Below are positions 23,601-35,465 of a DNA stretch of 64,000 nucleotides, one piece after another (position 1 is the stretch's first letter; each line of letters begins with the position of its first letter). The position numbers were made by a program, and so were the translations under genes. A model generated the notes under the pieces. That model worked only from the letters and a program-made list of their open reading frames with translations, searched no databases and was not told the origin of the DNA. The DNA is taken from contig SNVD02010487.1 of the NCBI GenBank assembly GCA_013180625.2, positions 372,001 through 436,000 on the forward strand. Direction: 5' to 3'. The stretch is from Boswellia sacra (taxonomy: Eukaryota > Streptophyta > Magnoliopsida > Sapindales > Burseraceae).

Positions 23601-23673
23601 TAAGTTTCGAGAATTTGAGAAAATGATGCATCGTTATGTGGGTGACATCTCTGGTGGTTCACCTTCACAGTAG
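20661..23673 (+). pseudogene. CACTA-type transposase_24 gene, three exons
   Basis: Exon 20661-20758 reads RKKLKFTHRGGIKSF, exon 20858-20953 reads FQATHYSTKKGWV, exon 23287-23673 reads ETDLTEIEISQRVFGKKSSY and ends at TAG 23671-23673. Acceptor and donor sites are good and all junctions are in phase 0. The pattern is that of plant transposase family 24 (Ptta/En/Spm accessory protein). The last exon has a coiled-coil region with three repeats of (E/D)(E)QK(A/S/T)HF type. The upstream N-terminus is not found, so only the C-terminal half is evident. The antisense KIN-12 piece lies within the second intron. Confidence 0.8.
21853..23184 (-). pseudogene. KIN-12 kinesin coiled-coil fragment, antisense in transposase intron
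   Basis: The minus-strand frame 22782-21853 (309 codons) is open and coiled-coil rich: ILFLQKSLEDVQKMVMEIEE, then KLTSLKGATIALN and a LESENIINACYGYAEIHKAAL block. Upstream, 23184-22984 reads METTKTILHLQEEVAALPIEL, and after breaks QNASLRNTIAAKEEEIRAL. These are the neck/stalk segments of plant KIN-12 (PAKRP1/POK-like) kinesins. There is no motor domain, and stops at about 22983 and 22897 break it. It lacks introns in this stretch, so it may derive from one large exon. Confidence 0.7.
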
Positions 23674-24029
23674 CCAACACCTTCAGCTGGTCTTCATCTT
23701 CATCCTAGTTAGCATATATATTTTTGTGTGCATATTGCTGCACATATTATCATTTGGATGACAACATGATCTTCATATCAGTCACCATCTTCATAATAGT
23801 TAGCATATATATTTTTGTCTATATTGTCACTTTGTGAATGGTTTATAAGCTTTATCTAGTGGCTTATACATGTATATATAAGCTTTTTGGACTAACTTCC
23901 TTTTTAGTACATTTTGAATCATGTGGTGCTATGGTTTAATGTGCTTGACACTGGTTAAGTAGGTATTATGAAAATTACATTACAGGTAAAGGTAATATAA
24001 AAGGTAAAAGCCAAAAAAAAAAAAAAAGG

Positions 24030-25475
24030 TTTTGCGACGAAATTTTGTAGGAGAATCATACATTTTAAATCTTTCAGCGACAAATAAATCGTCGCAAGGT
24101 GCTACACGCAAAAACTCAAGCACCATTCAGTGAGGCAAACTTCGTAGATAAAACACCTTTCTGCAACGACATTTTGTCTCAATAGATTTACATTATAGTT
24201 CCCAAAGAGAGCAGAATTATGGGAAAATATTAATAAAAATATCAATTCCATATCAGGGAGGAAAGCATTGTGTGGGGAACATCCTTCTGCGACAAACAAT
24301 TTTCGCAATAGTTTTAGATTCATGTCTATAGCGACATATTGGTTGTCGTAGAATGTACTACAAATGATTTTGTGACGAAATGATTTGTAGATGAAAACAT
24401 AATCAGGTACGGAAATCATTGTAGTTGAAAATCTCTTCTGCTACGAAATATTGTCGCAAAATGATATTCAAATTCAGACAACAACATTTTAGCGAGGAAA
24501 AACATTGTAGCTGAAAAAATATTCTACTACGAAATATTGTCGCAACATGGTATTCAAAATAGGAAACAACATTTTAGCAAGGAAAATCATTGTAGCTAAA
24601 AATCTCTTCTGCTACGAAATATTGTCGCAACCTGATATTCAATTCAGGAAAGAGCATTTTAGCAAGGAAAATAATTGTAGTTGAAAATTTCTTCTGCTAC
24701 AAAATATTGTCGCAAAATGATATTCAAATTCAGGCAACAACATTTTAGCGAGGAAAGACATTGTAGCTGAAAAAATATTCTGCTACGAAATATTGTCGCA
24801 AAATGATATTCGAAATAGGAAACAACATTTTAGCAAGGAAAATCATTGTAGCTGAAAAAATATTCTGCTACGAAATATTGTCGTAAAATGATATTCGAAA
24901 TAGGAAACAACATTTTAGCAAGGAAAATCATTGTAGCTGAAAATCTCTTCTGCTACGAAATATTGTCGCAAAGTGATATTCAATTCAGGAAAAGGCATTT
25001 TAGCGAGGAAAGCTATTGTAGCTAAAAATCGCCTTCTGCTACGAAATATTGTCGCAAAATTATATTGAAAATAGGAAAGAACATTTTAACGAGGAAAATC
25101 GTTGTAGCTGAAAATGTCTTCTGCTACGAAATATTGTTGCAAAATGATATTCAAATTGAGGCAACAACATTTTAGCAAGGAAAATCATTGTAGCTGAAAA
25201 TCTATTCTACTACGAAATATTGTCGCAAAATAATATTCAAAATCAGGAAACAACATTTTGGTGAGGAAATACGTTGTAGCTGAAATATGTTTGTGCAACA
25301 AAATATCGTCGCAAAAAAGTTTTCAGCAATAACAATTATTTTCTCGCTTGGTTTCTCTGCGATGCGCCTTCTGCTTCGATGGTGCGATGAAATTTATTTC
25401 GTCGGTAAAATTTTTACGACGAGTTTTAGGACTTTTGAGACAAAATATTTCGTCGCTGAAGGTGATTTTTCATGT
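24030..25475. repeat. Right subterminal repeat array of Pack-CACTA 1
   Basis: About ten units of ~86 bp, each with CATTTTAGC(A/G)AGGAAAA, CATTGTAGCTGAAAA and CTACGAAATATTGTCGCAA, run from about 24480 to 25330, flanked by more diverged GCGAC units. It mirrors the left array and should be the binding region for the CACTA transposase. Confidence 0.82.
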
Positions 25476-25479
25476 AGTG

Positions 25480-26245
25480 CTAGAAAAAAATTTATTGAAA
25501 GACTTCATAGGGATATGTGATTTAAACCTTTGCATATTTCTAAACAACGAAAAGAATAAAACCTTATGTGAAAATTCTATTAAGTTTTAAAGACAGTTGT
25601 GTGAATGTGAAGCAAGCCTTTAATTTGTTGATGGTTTTGAAAATTGAGACGGGATGAAAAATTAATTTGCATAATAAAAGAATAATCTGGTAATTAGGTG
25701 GGATTCAAGGAGAAAAAAATAGGAATTTAAAAATTTTTCATGGGATGAATTTAAAAGTAGGAAATGAAGATTTTAAAAATAAAGGTTGAGTAGAACAACT
25801 CACTACTAAATTGCTATATCGTATTGAATATTAAAATACAAGATTTTTATTATAAATTTTACGTTGTTATTGATAATACAAAACATAACTCGATCATTCA
25901 CTTGCATGTTATTAACCTACTTAATGTAAATAGATGAGGTTAAAATTATATTTTATGGTATCATTTCGATTTCAACATTAATTAATTAATTAATTATTTT
26001 ATTGATTATTCAATTATAGACAACCTGAGGCCTAGGATAGGAATTGGGATTTGACCTTGTGTGTCGCAGGCCTCAACACTTAATTTCAAGCATCTTCGGC
26101 CAACACAAGACCCTGGGCATCTTGAGACCTGGCAATCAATCTTGTCCACCTAGGTGTGGGGGATGTTTGAGGTCAGCTCGGAGCCTGGGTCACTCGGGTT
26201 AAGGTCTTGATTAGTAGTTAAAGACAAGAACATCAAAACCAATCA
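25480..26245. other. AT-rich spacer with no gene
   Basis: Spacer between the CACTA element and the gypsy LTR. It continues the sequence left of 13457, as expected if the CACTA element sat down in it. 25985-26240 is GC-richer and may be repeat-derived. No gene was found. Confidence 0.4.
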
Positions 26246-29200
26246 TGACACGACCCATCACTAGCTACACAGGCAAGTCGTGCATAAAACTGTGCACTAA
26301 CGACTGTTTCATAATTATTGTCTTTTTCATGAAACAAACTTGAAATAAATCTTATTACAAGCGCAAATATAATTTTTCTAACAATATAACTATTGCAACC
26401 TTAACACATCCTTGCACCATCACGTGGCTAGGCCTCTAGACTTTCTAAATAGATCACGTTTTGCTTTCACCTAAGAAAAAAGAAATTAAAAAGAAAGAAA
26501 TATTAAACAAAGATGTGAGTATAAAACTTAGTGAGTGGGGATAGGGATATATTTGTAAATAAATCTTAAAAAATTATATTTGTAAAAAATCTTAAAAATT
26601 ATATATTGGAAAATAAATCTTTGCTCTATTAAAAAGAAAATCTCTATAACCCATAACTTTCATATCATCTAAAATGTCATAAAACTTAAAAATAAATAAC
26701 TATTGAATGACTGAATTCATCAAAATACTTCTTCTCATTGTCTATACTTAAAAAATAATCATATTCAATCATATAATAAAGATGCTCTTGATGATTATGC
26801 TAAAACATTTATTCAGCTGGTATTTAAAACAAAATGCATAACTTTTCGTACGAAACTTCTTTTAAAAAAACTTATATAACTCATGAGAAAAATTAATGCT
26901 TTAGTTTTCATAAAACTATAAAATAATGAAGCTGCTAAGAGTACATAAACTATCATAGTAAAATTCTTTCTAAAATTTAGGAGAAATTTTGTACAAATTT
27001 GCAAGCATCTTCCTTTTCTGAACTTTTCTTTTCTTAATTCATATAAATATTTAAAACTCGTACTGATACTAAACAAGTACCCCTAAAGTTGTTTGATCCT
27101 ACCTGATGAGATCTAACATCGCACAGGCAGAGCTATCGAAATCTCTTCATACCTGGTGAGATCTACATCATGCACGCAGAGCTATCTATACTTGACGAGA
27201 TCTAACATCACATAGGTCTATTATACTAGTCATATGCATGCGCAAAGCTGCCCTCAAAAGGCTAAAGCAACCAGATCATATAGCCTAAAGCCTCTATATG
27301 TGTCTAAATGGGCCCCAAAGGCCTCTATCTGTATCATTGTCTAGTGATCTGAATAACTGTTTAAGTATCTGAGTACTAGCTTAGTACAACATAACTACAC
27401 TTTCTTATTTTTATTAAAAACTGATTTCATTTAAAAACTGCTTCATATGCTAAACTTTCTCTTTTAAAGCAAATTTATCAAAATCTAAAAATTTTATGTA
27501 AGCTAAAACTGGAAATATCTGTATTATTTGAATTAATCCATGACAAACATCTAAAAGGCATTTCTAAATACTTTAAGAAATCCTCGACTTAAATGGCTAT
27601 GAAAAATTTAAATATCAATGCTTTCACACTTTCTGTAAATTTACAAAATATAACATTCAAAAAAACTAAAATGCACTTCAAATATAAAGCCTGAACTTTT
27701 CCTTTCTAAATATTATCTCTTTGCTCAAACTAATTTTGAAACAAAAATTCATGTCTACAACCATTTTTAAAACTAGATTTGAAACATCTTAATAATTGAA
27801 AGCAAGTATAACAAATGGGTCTCTCTACTTACATGAAATACTATAGAAAATAGCTTGAATTCTTCTAAATTCACTAAAATTCTCGGTAATTCTATAAAAT
27901 ACTAAAATAATCATCACTAAGAACTAAATATGTTTATTGGTTCAAAACCAAGTAATCTACCCATACATTTCTAGACCATCATATACAAGAGTGGCATCAT
28001 GGCTTCGACAACATAGCTTACTGACCCAACAATGTGAGTAGTAGCTCTTATCATTTTTATATTGATAGGAGATTATCTAGAAAATAAATCTTGTAATCGA
28101 TATAAAATTTTGTAACATCCACAAAAATAGCATTTAGAAAAAAAAATCATTAAAGCCCATAAGATAAAATACTTTCCAACTCACTAATTTGGTTGCATAA
28201 ATTCGGTTAGCTCGCAGTTAAAGTCAATGTCTCACCTAGCTAGCCACATCCTTCAACAAAGAATTAAATTCTTCCTTGTCCTGACATCATAAAAGAGCTC
28301 ATCACATCATACTCAACTCATAATCAATTTGAATGCTTAAAAATTCCCAATATCCAACTTCATATCTTAAACCAATCAATTCTAATTAACTCTATTTCCA
28401 AACTTCTTAAACATAGCAAGTCTTCTTCTCTGATTTTTAATAAATAATCGACTCATCAAAATGGTCTAAGATTTTATACAATCCTTCTACACATACATAT
28501 CTAATACTATGTAAAATTTCATTTCATTCTAGGTTCATTAGGTACCCCAAAATCTTCAAGTTTCCAGATGCAAAAATTCTATAAATTCATTTCCAAAACT
28601 AACCTCTCATTTTTCCAAAATACACGATAATTTATAATAAATTCCTAAAATCACAAAACTCTCCATATTTAAACTAGACATGTATAAAAATTTTTATTCC
28701 AAATTTCATAATTTTTGAAGCCCTCTAGATACCTCAAGTAATTTATCCAAAACTGATTTTCTGCAGAAAAACTGAATTTCCAATATTGAACAATAAACTT
28801 TGAAAATTTATATAAAATTGCATACGCAACATTTTTTCAGTAAACTTTAAACAAATCATTTGGATGTCTATTTTAACATATATAAATTTAACAATCAGAT
28901 TCAAAGCCAACAAATTAAAGGAATTTTAAAAAATTTTACTGTTCACAGAACCCTAGATGTCCATCATCATCATCAAAACTTTACATTCATTCAAACAAAT
29001 TTCACAAAAATCAGAAAGATTGTGAAATAACTTGACTAATACTTCCAATTTCATCATTGTTCTTCCTTCTCTCTCTACCTTCTCCCTCTAAAATTTTTTC
29101 AAATGTTAAATAACTCCTCTAAAATTCGTATCTATAGGTAGGAATCAAAATATTGAATCTAATTTAAGTTAAAGATGAAGGAATTACCTTGAGAAGGCCC

Positions 29201-29471
29201 TAAAAATCCTCCAAAATTTGTCACTTCCCTTGAGGCTCTCTCCCCCTTCTCAGGTTTGTCTTCTTCTCTTTTCTCTCTAGATTTTTCTTTCTTCTTCTTC
29301 TTTTTTTTTGTGTTTTATAATAACGAAATGAAAGAGAAATGGGTTGGACTATAGGAGATGGGCTAATTATCAAAAATCAGTTGGGCTAGACTAAAAATGG
29401 ATGGCTCACTTATAAAAATAGAACATGGACTAGGCTTGCTAGTTATATAAGCACATGAATGGGGTGTTTCA
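26246..29471 (-). repeat. Gypsy 3' LTR, about 3.2 kb
   Basis: Runs TGACACGACC to GGTGTTTCA on the plus strand. It contains an array of ATGAGATCTAACATC-type short units (27100-27215) and GGCCCCAAAGGCC-like stems. Long LTRs of this size are usual for Del/Tekay. No gene is inside. Confidence 0.65.
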
Positions 29472-30376
29472 ATACTAGCTCCTAAAAAAAAAAAATTAAT
29501 TCATCCTTGAAATTTGGAAAAGGCCTAAAGTGTCCAAGTGATAGAACATATTCATGTAGTACTATATAACAATACATATATAATCGTATGCTTTGAGAAT
29601 CATGTAACATGACTGTTCTATTTCTTCATTCACTACAAAAAATAAGCTGCAAGCCTTGATTTCTCACAAAAGAAGAATAAGGCTCTGATTGTTGCAAGAA
29701 TATTTCACCTTCCATGTGAATCAACATTTGTCTCCAGATTAGAAAGACCAATTTCTAATTCTTTTGACTTATAAATCTAACAACTTCTTTCTTTACTTTT
29801 CTCGTACATATTTTCACTTTTTAGAACTAGTTAATGAGTTGCCAAATTGGCATTACACATTCTAACTATCGCTATCCTTAGGATCTTGGTGCTCTGAAAG
29901 AAAGCAATAACAAGGATAAGTCATTACTAAAGGCACACTCTTTATACTTCTACTGCACAAACTTGATAAAGCACTTGTAATAACTATACCTTATTTCAAA
30001 ACTTTTCTTTAAAATACTGTGGGTGCATCAATGAAAATCATTGACAAAAATCTGACAGAGTTTCCTTTGTCTTTCAAACTTAACTAACTTACAAATCATT
30101 TAAAAAAATTGGCACTCCAAATATGCATTTCTATCACTCAACTTTTACAGAGAGTCCCCATCTCAACCCAATCACAATAAACTTATAACATAATATCATT
30201 AGTCTCAAACTCTTTAGACGCTTAGTTCATCACAAATCCAACAATAGCAATTCAACTTCTTGCTAATAACATATAAAAATTTATAACTAATAAGTTGAAT
30301 CAAATAATCATGCCAAAATTTATGCAAGATAAAGAGTCCACTTGCATACTTAATGTATAGAAATGCTTATACTTCC
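29472..30376 (-). other. Gypsy internal remnant left of nested copia
   Basis: No intact coding region. It begins with the pol-end and purine tract described for the element and then is too decayed to read. It ends at CTTCC, the target site of the nested copia element. Confidence 0.45.
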
Positions 30377-31315
30377 TGTTAGCCCTAAGGCTACATGATA
30401 ATTTTGATGATAACAATATACATTGATTCATAAGGTGTTACTAATATGTTTATTTATGTGCAAGAATAAGATTTAATGAAATATTTATAAAATCAAGAAG
30501 AAGCTTATTAAAATGAAGTGTTGAAGCTAAGGAGAAGACTACATGTTAAAGGCACCAAAGTTTAAGAACAAGGTTTGATTCAAGGATTGTGACACGTGAG
30601 CAATGTTCAATCAATTGGTCATATATTTCTCTACAAATGTCCAAATAACGTGATTCTTAAGCCTTTAGAAAGCTTACTCAATTTATAACATTTCATATGT
30701 TTTAAATAAATTCAAATTTCAAGTGTAAGGTTATCCAAATCATCACGCAATTTGAAAGACAAATGGAAGCAGCTGACATGAGCACTGAATACTCTTTTGG
30801 ACATATCTTGAGCTAGAAAGATCAAAATGACTTGATTCTTACGGCATTGGAAAGAGGACTTAATAAATCACATTTCATATGTTTTGAATAAATTCAAATT
30901 TCAAATAGAAGGCTGACATAATTGACATGCAATTCGGTGGACTGACATAGAGAGGAAAAAAAAAATCAACTCATTTGAGCACCGAATGATGTTTTATCCA
31001 TATATTGAGTTAGAGATATCCAAATAACTTGATTCTTATGGCATTGGAAAGATGATTTAATGGATCAGATTTCATATTCTTTGAAGAAATTCAAATTTCA
31101 AATAAAAGGCCAACATAATACATATGGAAGTCGGTGGACTGACACATGGAAGAAAAATCAAGTCACATGAGCACCGAATGGTGTTTTGGCATATCTTGAG
31201 ATTTTCAAATTTCAAACAGAGCATTAAAAAAAATGGCAGACAAGATTTTAGTTTTTATGGTGGGTAGAAAATTTGGAGTTGGTGTCTTCACTTGATTAAG
31301 TTCATCTCATTTGCC

Positions 31316-31324
31316 TATAAAAGG
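31316..31324 (+). promoter_or_regulatory. LTR TATA box
   Basis: TATAAAAGG, repeated at the same place in the 3' LTR (37269-37277). It should position the transcription start of the element about 30 bp downstream. Confidence 0.6.
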
Positions 31325-31526
31325 AGCCCTTCTTCCATGCATTCAGCAAGAGCAAGAGAAGCATCTATCAAGCAAAAAACAAGAGAAATATCAAGTCTAG
31401 AGAGCTTTTATATTCTTTATCTACTCTTTGAAGAGAGTTGTACTTTTGTTGTAAAAATTATCCTTGTTCTTGTATTGTGGTGAGAGTGAGATCTTCTTGT
31501 AAAGGATTAAAAGTTATCCTTGAGAG

Positions 31527-31853
31527 AACTCTTGGTGTGTTGTTATCAAGAGTTGAAGGAAGTTGCCTTGGTGAGGTTGTTCATCAAGAAGAACTCTTGG
31601 TGTGGTGTTATCAAGAGTTGAAAGAAGTTGCCTTGGTGAGGTTGTTCATCAAGAAGAACTCTTGGTGTGGTGTTATCAAGAGTTGAAGGAAGTTGCCTTG
31701 GTGAGGTTGTTCATCAAGAAGAACTCTTGGTGTGGTGTTATCAAGGGTTGAAGGAAGTTGCCTTGGTGAGGTTGTTCATCAAGAAGAACTCTTGGTATGG
31801 TGTTATCAAGAGTTGGAAGAAAAAGTCTTGGTGAGGTTGTTCATCAAGCAAGT
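31527..31853 (+). repeat. 65 bp tandem repeat in 5' LTR (5 units)
   Basis: Each unit begins AACTCTTGGTGTGGTGTTA and ends in TTGTTCATCAAGAAG, with variation GAGTTG or GGGTTG in the middle. The last unit diverges (GGAAGAAAAAGTC). It lies in the R/U5 part, downstream of the TATA box, so it is transcribed. Confidence 0.9.
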
Positions 31854-32039
31854 TGTAAAGAATTCTACAACTTAGTGGAAAGCTTAGCTCATGGAGCTAG
31901 GAGCTCGTGGACGTAGACAAGGTTTGCCGAACCACATAAATTGAGTTTGCACTCTCTCTATCCCTTTCCTCTTTACATTTACTTGCACTTGTGATTGTTC
32001 ATCATTATTATTCTTTTGATTGCATCTTTGATAAATTCT

Positions 32040-32838
32040 AATTTCATCTTCTTCATCTTTATTCTCAAAGAAAGAGTGAACTAATTTTTGATCTTTCAAG
32101 AAAAATTTTCTAAATCCGTTTTGATAAATAAAAACCCAATTCACCCCCTCTCTTGGGTTGCCATACCTGGGTCAACAAGTGGTATCAGAGCAAGGTTGCT
32201 CAATATTTTAAATCTTAATTGATTTTTGAGCTATGGCAACTTTTAATTCAACTTCATATGTTGAGGGACTTTCTATCTCTAATCCTCCATTTTTTTAATG
32301 GAAGTGATTACTCTTATTGGAAAACTAGAATGAGTATTTTCTTGAAATCTTTTGGTTATGATTTGTGGTATATTATTTTGGAACGACCTTGTGTTCCTAC
32401 CAAAATTGAAAATGGGGAATGCATGCTTAAAGATTTCATCTTCTTCACCTTTATTCTTCATCTTTATTCTCAAAGAAAGAGTGAACTAATTTTTGATCTT
32501 TTAAGAAAAGTTTCTTAAATCCATTTTGATAAATAAAAACCCAATTCACCCCCTCTCTTAGGTTGCCATACCTGGGTCAACAAGTGGTATCAGAGCAAGG
32601 TTGCTCAATATTTTAAATCTTAATCGATTTTTGAGCTATGGCAACTTTAAATTAAACTTCATATGTTGAGGGACTTTCTATCTCTAATCCTCCATTTTTT
32701 TAATGGAAGTGATTACTCTTATTGGAAAACTAGAATAAGTATTTTCTTGAAATCTTTTGGTTATGATTTGTGGTCTATTATTTTGGAACGACCTTTTGTT
32801 CCTACCAAAATTGAAAATGGGGAATGCATGCTTAAAGA
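32040..32838 (+). repeat. Tandem duplication of LTR end, PBS and gag start (405 bp unit)
   Basis: The segment around 32040-32432 recurs at about 32445-32838. It includes the LTR terminus, primer-binding site, gag start and first ~65 codons. Both copies share a seven-T run (32289-32295 and 32694-32700) that shifts the gag frame, so the run predates the duplication. Likely arose by template switching during reverse transcription. Confidence 0.88.
32180..32191 (+). other. Primer-binding site (tRNA-Met)
   Basis: TGGTATCAGAGC, two bases after the LTR end, complementary to the 3' end of initiator tRNA-Met. A second copy is at 32585-32596 in a duplicated segment. Confidence 0.85.
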
Positions 32839-34260
32839 ACCTAAAGAGTTTAGTGAAGATGATAAAAAGAAATTGAGTTTGAATGCTAATGCTATGAATG
32901 TGTTGTATTGTGCTCTAGATAGAAATGAGTTTAATAGAATATCTACTTGTTCTACGGCACAAGAAATATGGCACACACTTGAAGTAACTCATGAAGGAAC
33001 TAGTCAAGTTAAAGAATCCAAAATTAGTATGCTAGTTCATAGTTATGAGTTTTTTAAGATGAAATTGGATGAATCAATTTCTGAAATGTTTACTAGATTT
33101 ACAGATATTATTAATAGTTTGAAATCTCTTGGTAAATCTTATTCTAATGTTAAAATGGTGAGAAAGATTCTCAGGTGTCTACCAAAGTGTTGGGAGCCAA
33201 AGGGGACGGCAATTCAAGAAGCAAAGGACCTTACCAAACTACTGTTAGAAGAACTTATGGGTTCTCTCATGACTCATGAAATCACCTTGAAGGAGAATGA
33301 AGAAGATTTCAAGAAAAAGAAAAATATCGCTTTCAAATCTTCAACAAAAGAAGATGATGAGTCCGATGATGAAGGAGATGATGAAGATCTTGCATTCATC
33401 ACAAGAAAGCTAAAAAGGATGATTAGAAGAAACCAAGGATTCAAGAAGAATTATAGAAGGGAGTACAAAGGGCAAAGCTCAAAGCAAGATAAGAAAAATG
33501 ATCAAGTCATTTGCTATGAGTGCAAGAAACCGGGACGTGTAAAGATGGATTGTCCTTACTTCAAGAGTCAAAACAAGAAATCCAAAGTAATGAAAGCCAC
33601 AAATTGGGATGATAGTGAAGCTAGCTCCAACGAAGAAGAATATTGTGAAGTGACAAACATGTGCTTCATGGCTTTAAGTGAAGATGAGGTAAGTATTCTA
33701 AACTATGATCCTAAACTTTCATATGATAAATTACTTGAAGCATTCCAAAATGTACATGTGTAAGTTGATAAGAAAAATTCAAAAATTAATGCTTTCAAAA
33801 AGAAGTCAAAAATCATGTTATCTCAATTAGAAGAGGTGGTAGAAATAAATGAAGCTTTAGAAAATGAAAATGAAATTTTAAAGCAAAAAGATTTTGAAAG
33901 TTTGGAAAGTCAAATACATTTATTAAAAACTAAAAATGACATTTTAAAACAAAAGGATTTTGATAAATTGGAGAAACAAAATGCTATTTTGAAAAAGGAA
34001 AATAATGACTTAAGAAATATTGTTGATAGTTTTACAAAAAGCACAAAAAAATTGAATTCTATGTTACAAAACCAAAGGTGTGTTTTTGATAAAAGAGGTT
34101 CAGGATATAAAACTCATAAAAATCAAAAGTATTTTAAAAATTATTTTGCTCATGCATCTTCTAGCAATAATCCTAATCATTAATGTACTTATTGTGGAAG
34201 AAAAGGACACAAACTACATTCTTGCTATATTAAAAGAAATCCTAATTTGAAATAAATATG
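32638..34260 (+). pseudogene. SIRE-like gag
   Basis: From 32663 an open frame of 366 codons runs to 33763, with FFNGSDYSYWKTRISIFLKS, a UBN2-type capsid and CYECKKPGRVKMDC. The zinc knuckle has Arg where the His should be. A second part (33815-34183) is a coiled coil with repeated LKQKDF units. A second knuckle, CTYCGRKGHKLHSC, at about 34186-34228 is intact. Stops at 33761, 34181 and 34254 break the frame. Confidence 0.85.
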
Positions 34261-34362
34261 GGTTCCAAAAAGTACCATAACTAACCCCAAGGACCCAAGA
34301 ACTTTTGGGTACCAAATAGTTACTCCTTGAATGTTGATTGTAGAGACAAAGTGGCAAACACA

Positions 34363-35465
34363 AGTGGTACTTAGATAGTGGATGCTCAAGGCATATGACC
34401 GGAGATGCCTCCAAGTTCTCAAGATTAATCATGAAGAAAGGAGGATATGTGACCTTCGGTGATAATGCCAAAGGAAGGGTAATCGGACATGGTGATATTG
34501 GTAACCCTTCTTCACCTATTATTAAAGATGTTTTGCTTGTTCATGGTTTAAAACATGATTTGATTAGCATTAGTCAATTGTGTGATAAGGGATATTTTGT
34601 TACTTTTGAGCCTAATAGATGTGTGATTAAGGATGTTAGTAACAATAAGACATTATTTGTTGGTAATAGATGTGGTAATATTTATACAATTGATATTGAT
34701 GTTAATGATCATGTAGAAAATTGTTTCATTGTTAATCATGATGCTTGGTTATGGCATAGAAGATTAGGTCATGCTAGCATGGACACAATTTCAAAAATTT
34801 CTAAAAATGATTTAGTTGATGGTCTTCCAAAAATAAAATTTGAAAAGGATAAGATTTGTGATGCTTGTCAATTTGGAAAACAAGTGAGAACTTCTTTTAA
34901 ACAAAAGAAATTTATTTCAACAAATAAACCTCTACAATTACTTCATTTGGATTTATTTGGACCATCAAGAACTCAAAGCCTTGGTGGAAAGTATTATGTT
35001 TTTGTTATTGTGGATGATTATTCAAGATTCACTTGGGTATTATTCTTGAAAACTAAAAATGAGGCCATACAAGCTTTTTCAAAATTTGCAAAAAGAGTCC
35101 AAAATCAAAAAGGGTATTCTATTGTGTCCATTAGGAATGATCATGGTGGTGAAGTAGACAATGTTGCATTTGAAAATCTTTGTGATGAAAATGGTTTTGA
35201 ACATAATTTTTCCTCACCTAGAACTCCACAATAAAATGGTGTTGTTAAGAGAAAAAATTGGACTATCCAAGAAATGGCTAGGACCATGTTACTTGAAAAT
35301 AATTTGCCAAAATATTTTTGGGCCGAAGCCGTTAATACCGTATGCTTTATAATCAATAAAGTCTATATTAGAGCTTTAATAAAGAAAACTCCTTATGAAC
35401 TTTGGAAAGGAAGAAAACCCAACATTGGATTTTTTAAAGTTTTGGATGTAAATGTTTTATTTTAA
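34363..35465 (+). pseudogene. SIRE-like protease and integrase
   Basis: Protease motif WYLDSGCSRHMTG at about 34372. Then the integrase zinc region (WLWHRRLGHASMDTIS and ICDACQFGKQ), core HLDLFGP and VDDYSRFTWVLFL, second block IRNDHGGE. At 35232-35234 a TAA stands where relatives read Gln (TPQ*NG). After it the frame resumes with MARTMLLENNLPKYFWAEA. The catalytic residues are partly kept. Confidence 0.88.

Larger units (their letters stand above)
13457..25479 (+). mobile_element. 12 kb CACTA element carrying captured host gene fragments (Pack-CACTA 1)
   Basis: The left end CACCACAGGAAAAA (CACTA-type with one change) and the right end, complement of CACTACATGAAAAA, are flanked by a 3 bp target duplication CTA (13454-13456 and 25480-25482). 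Both ends carry arrays of GCGACGAAA/TTGTCGC-type subterminal repeats, as CACTA elements do for transposase binding. Inside are exons of a transposase_24-type gene but no TNP2-type transposase, plus fragments of several unrelated plant genes with introns. It is therefore a non-autonomous element that took up genomic sequence. Confidence 0.88.
30377..32177 (+). repeat. 5' LTR of the SIRE-like element
   Basis: 1.8 kb. Contains three to four ~180 bp tandem units (about 30605-31210) each with GAGCACTGAAT- and CAAATTTCAAA-type phrases, a TATA box TATAAAAGG (31316-31324), and a 65 bp repeat array (31527-31853). It differs from the 3' LTR mainly by one 65 bp repeat unit and scattered substitutions. 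Confidence 0.93.

Noticed and set aside
24102..24419. 105-codon ORF in the subterminal array of Pack-CACTA 1
   Set aside because: It lies in repeat units with transposase-binding motifs; the reading is incidental to the repeats.
24480..25330. Regularly spaced repeats that could be taken for a CRISPR-like array
   Set aside because: Units are ~86 bp without unique spacers, in a plant transposon end; a subterminal repeat array explains them.
31884..32144. Minus-strand ORF in the SIRE-like LTR (also at 37902)
   Set aside because: Antisense reading of LTR sequence, repeated only because the LTR is repeated.
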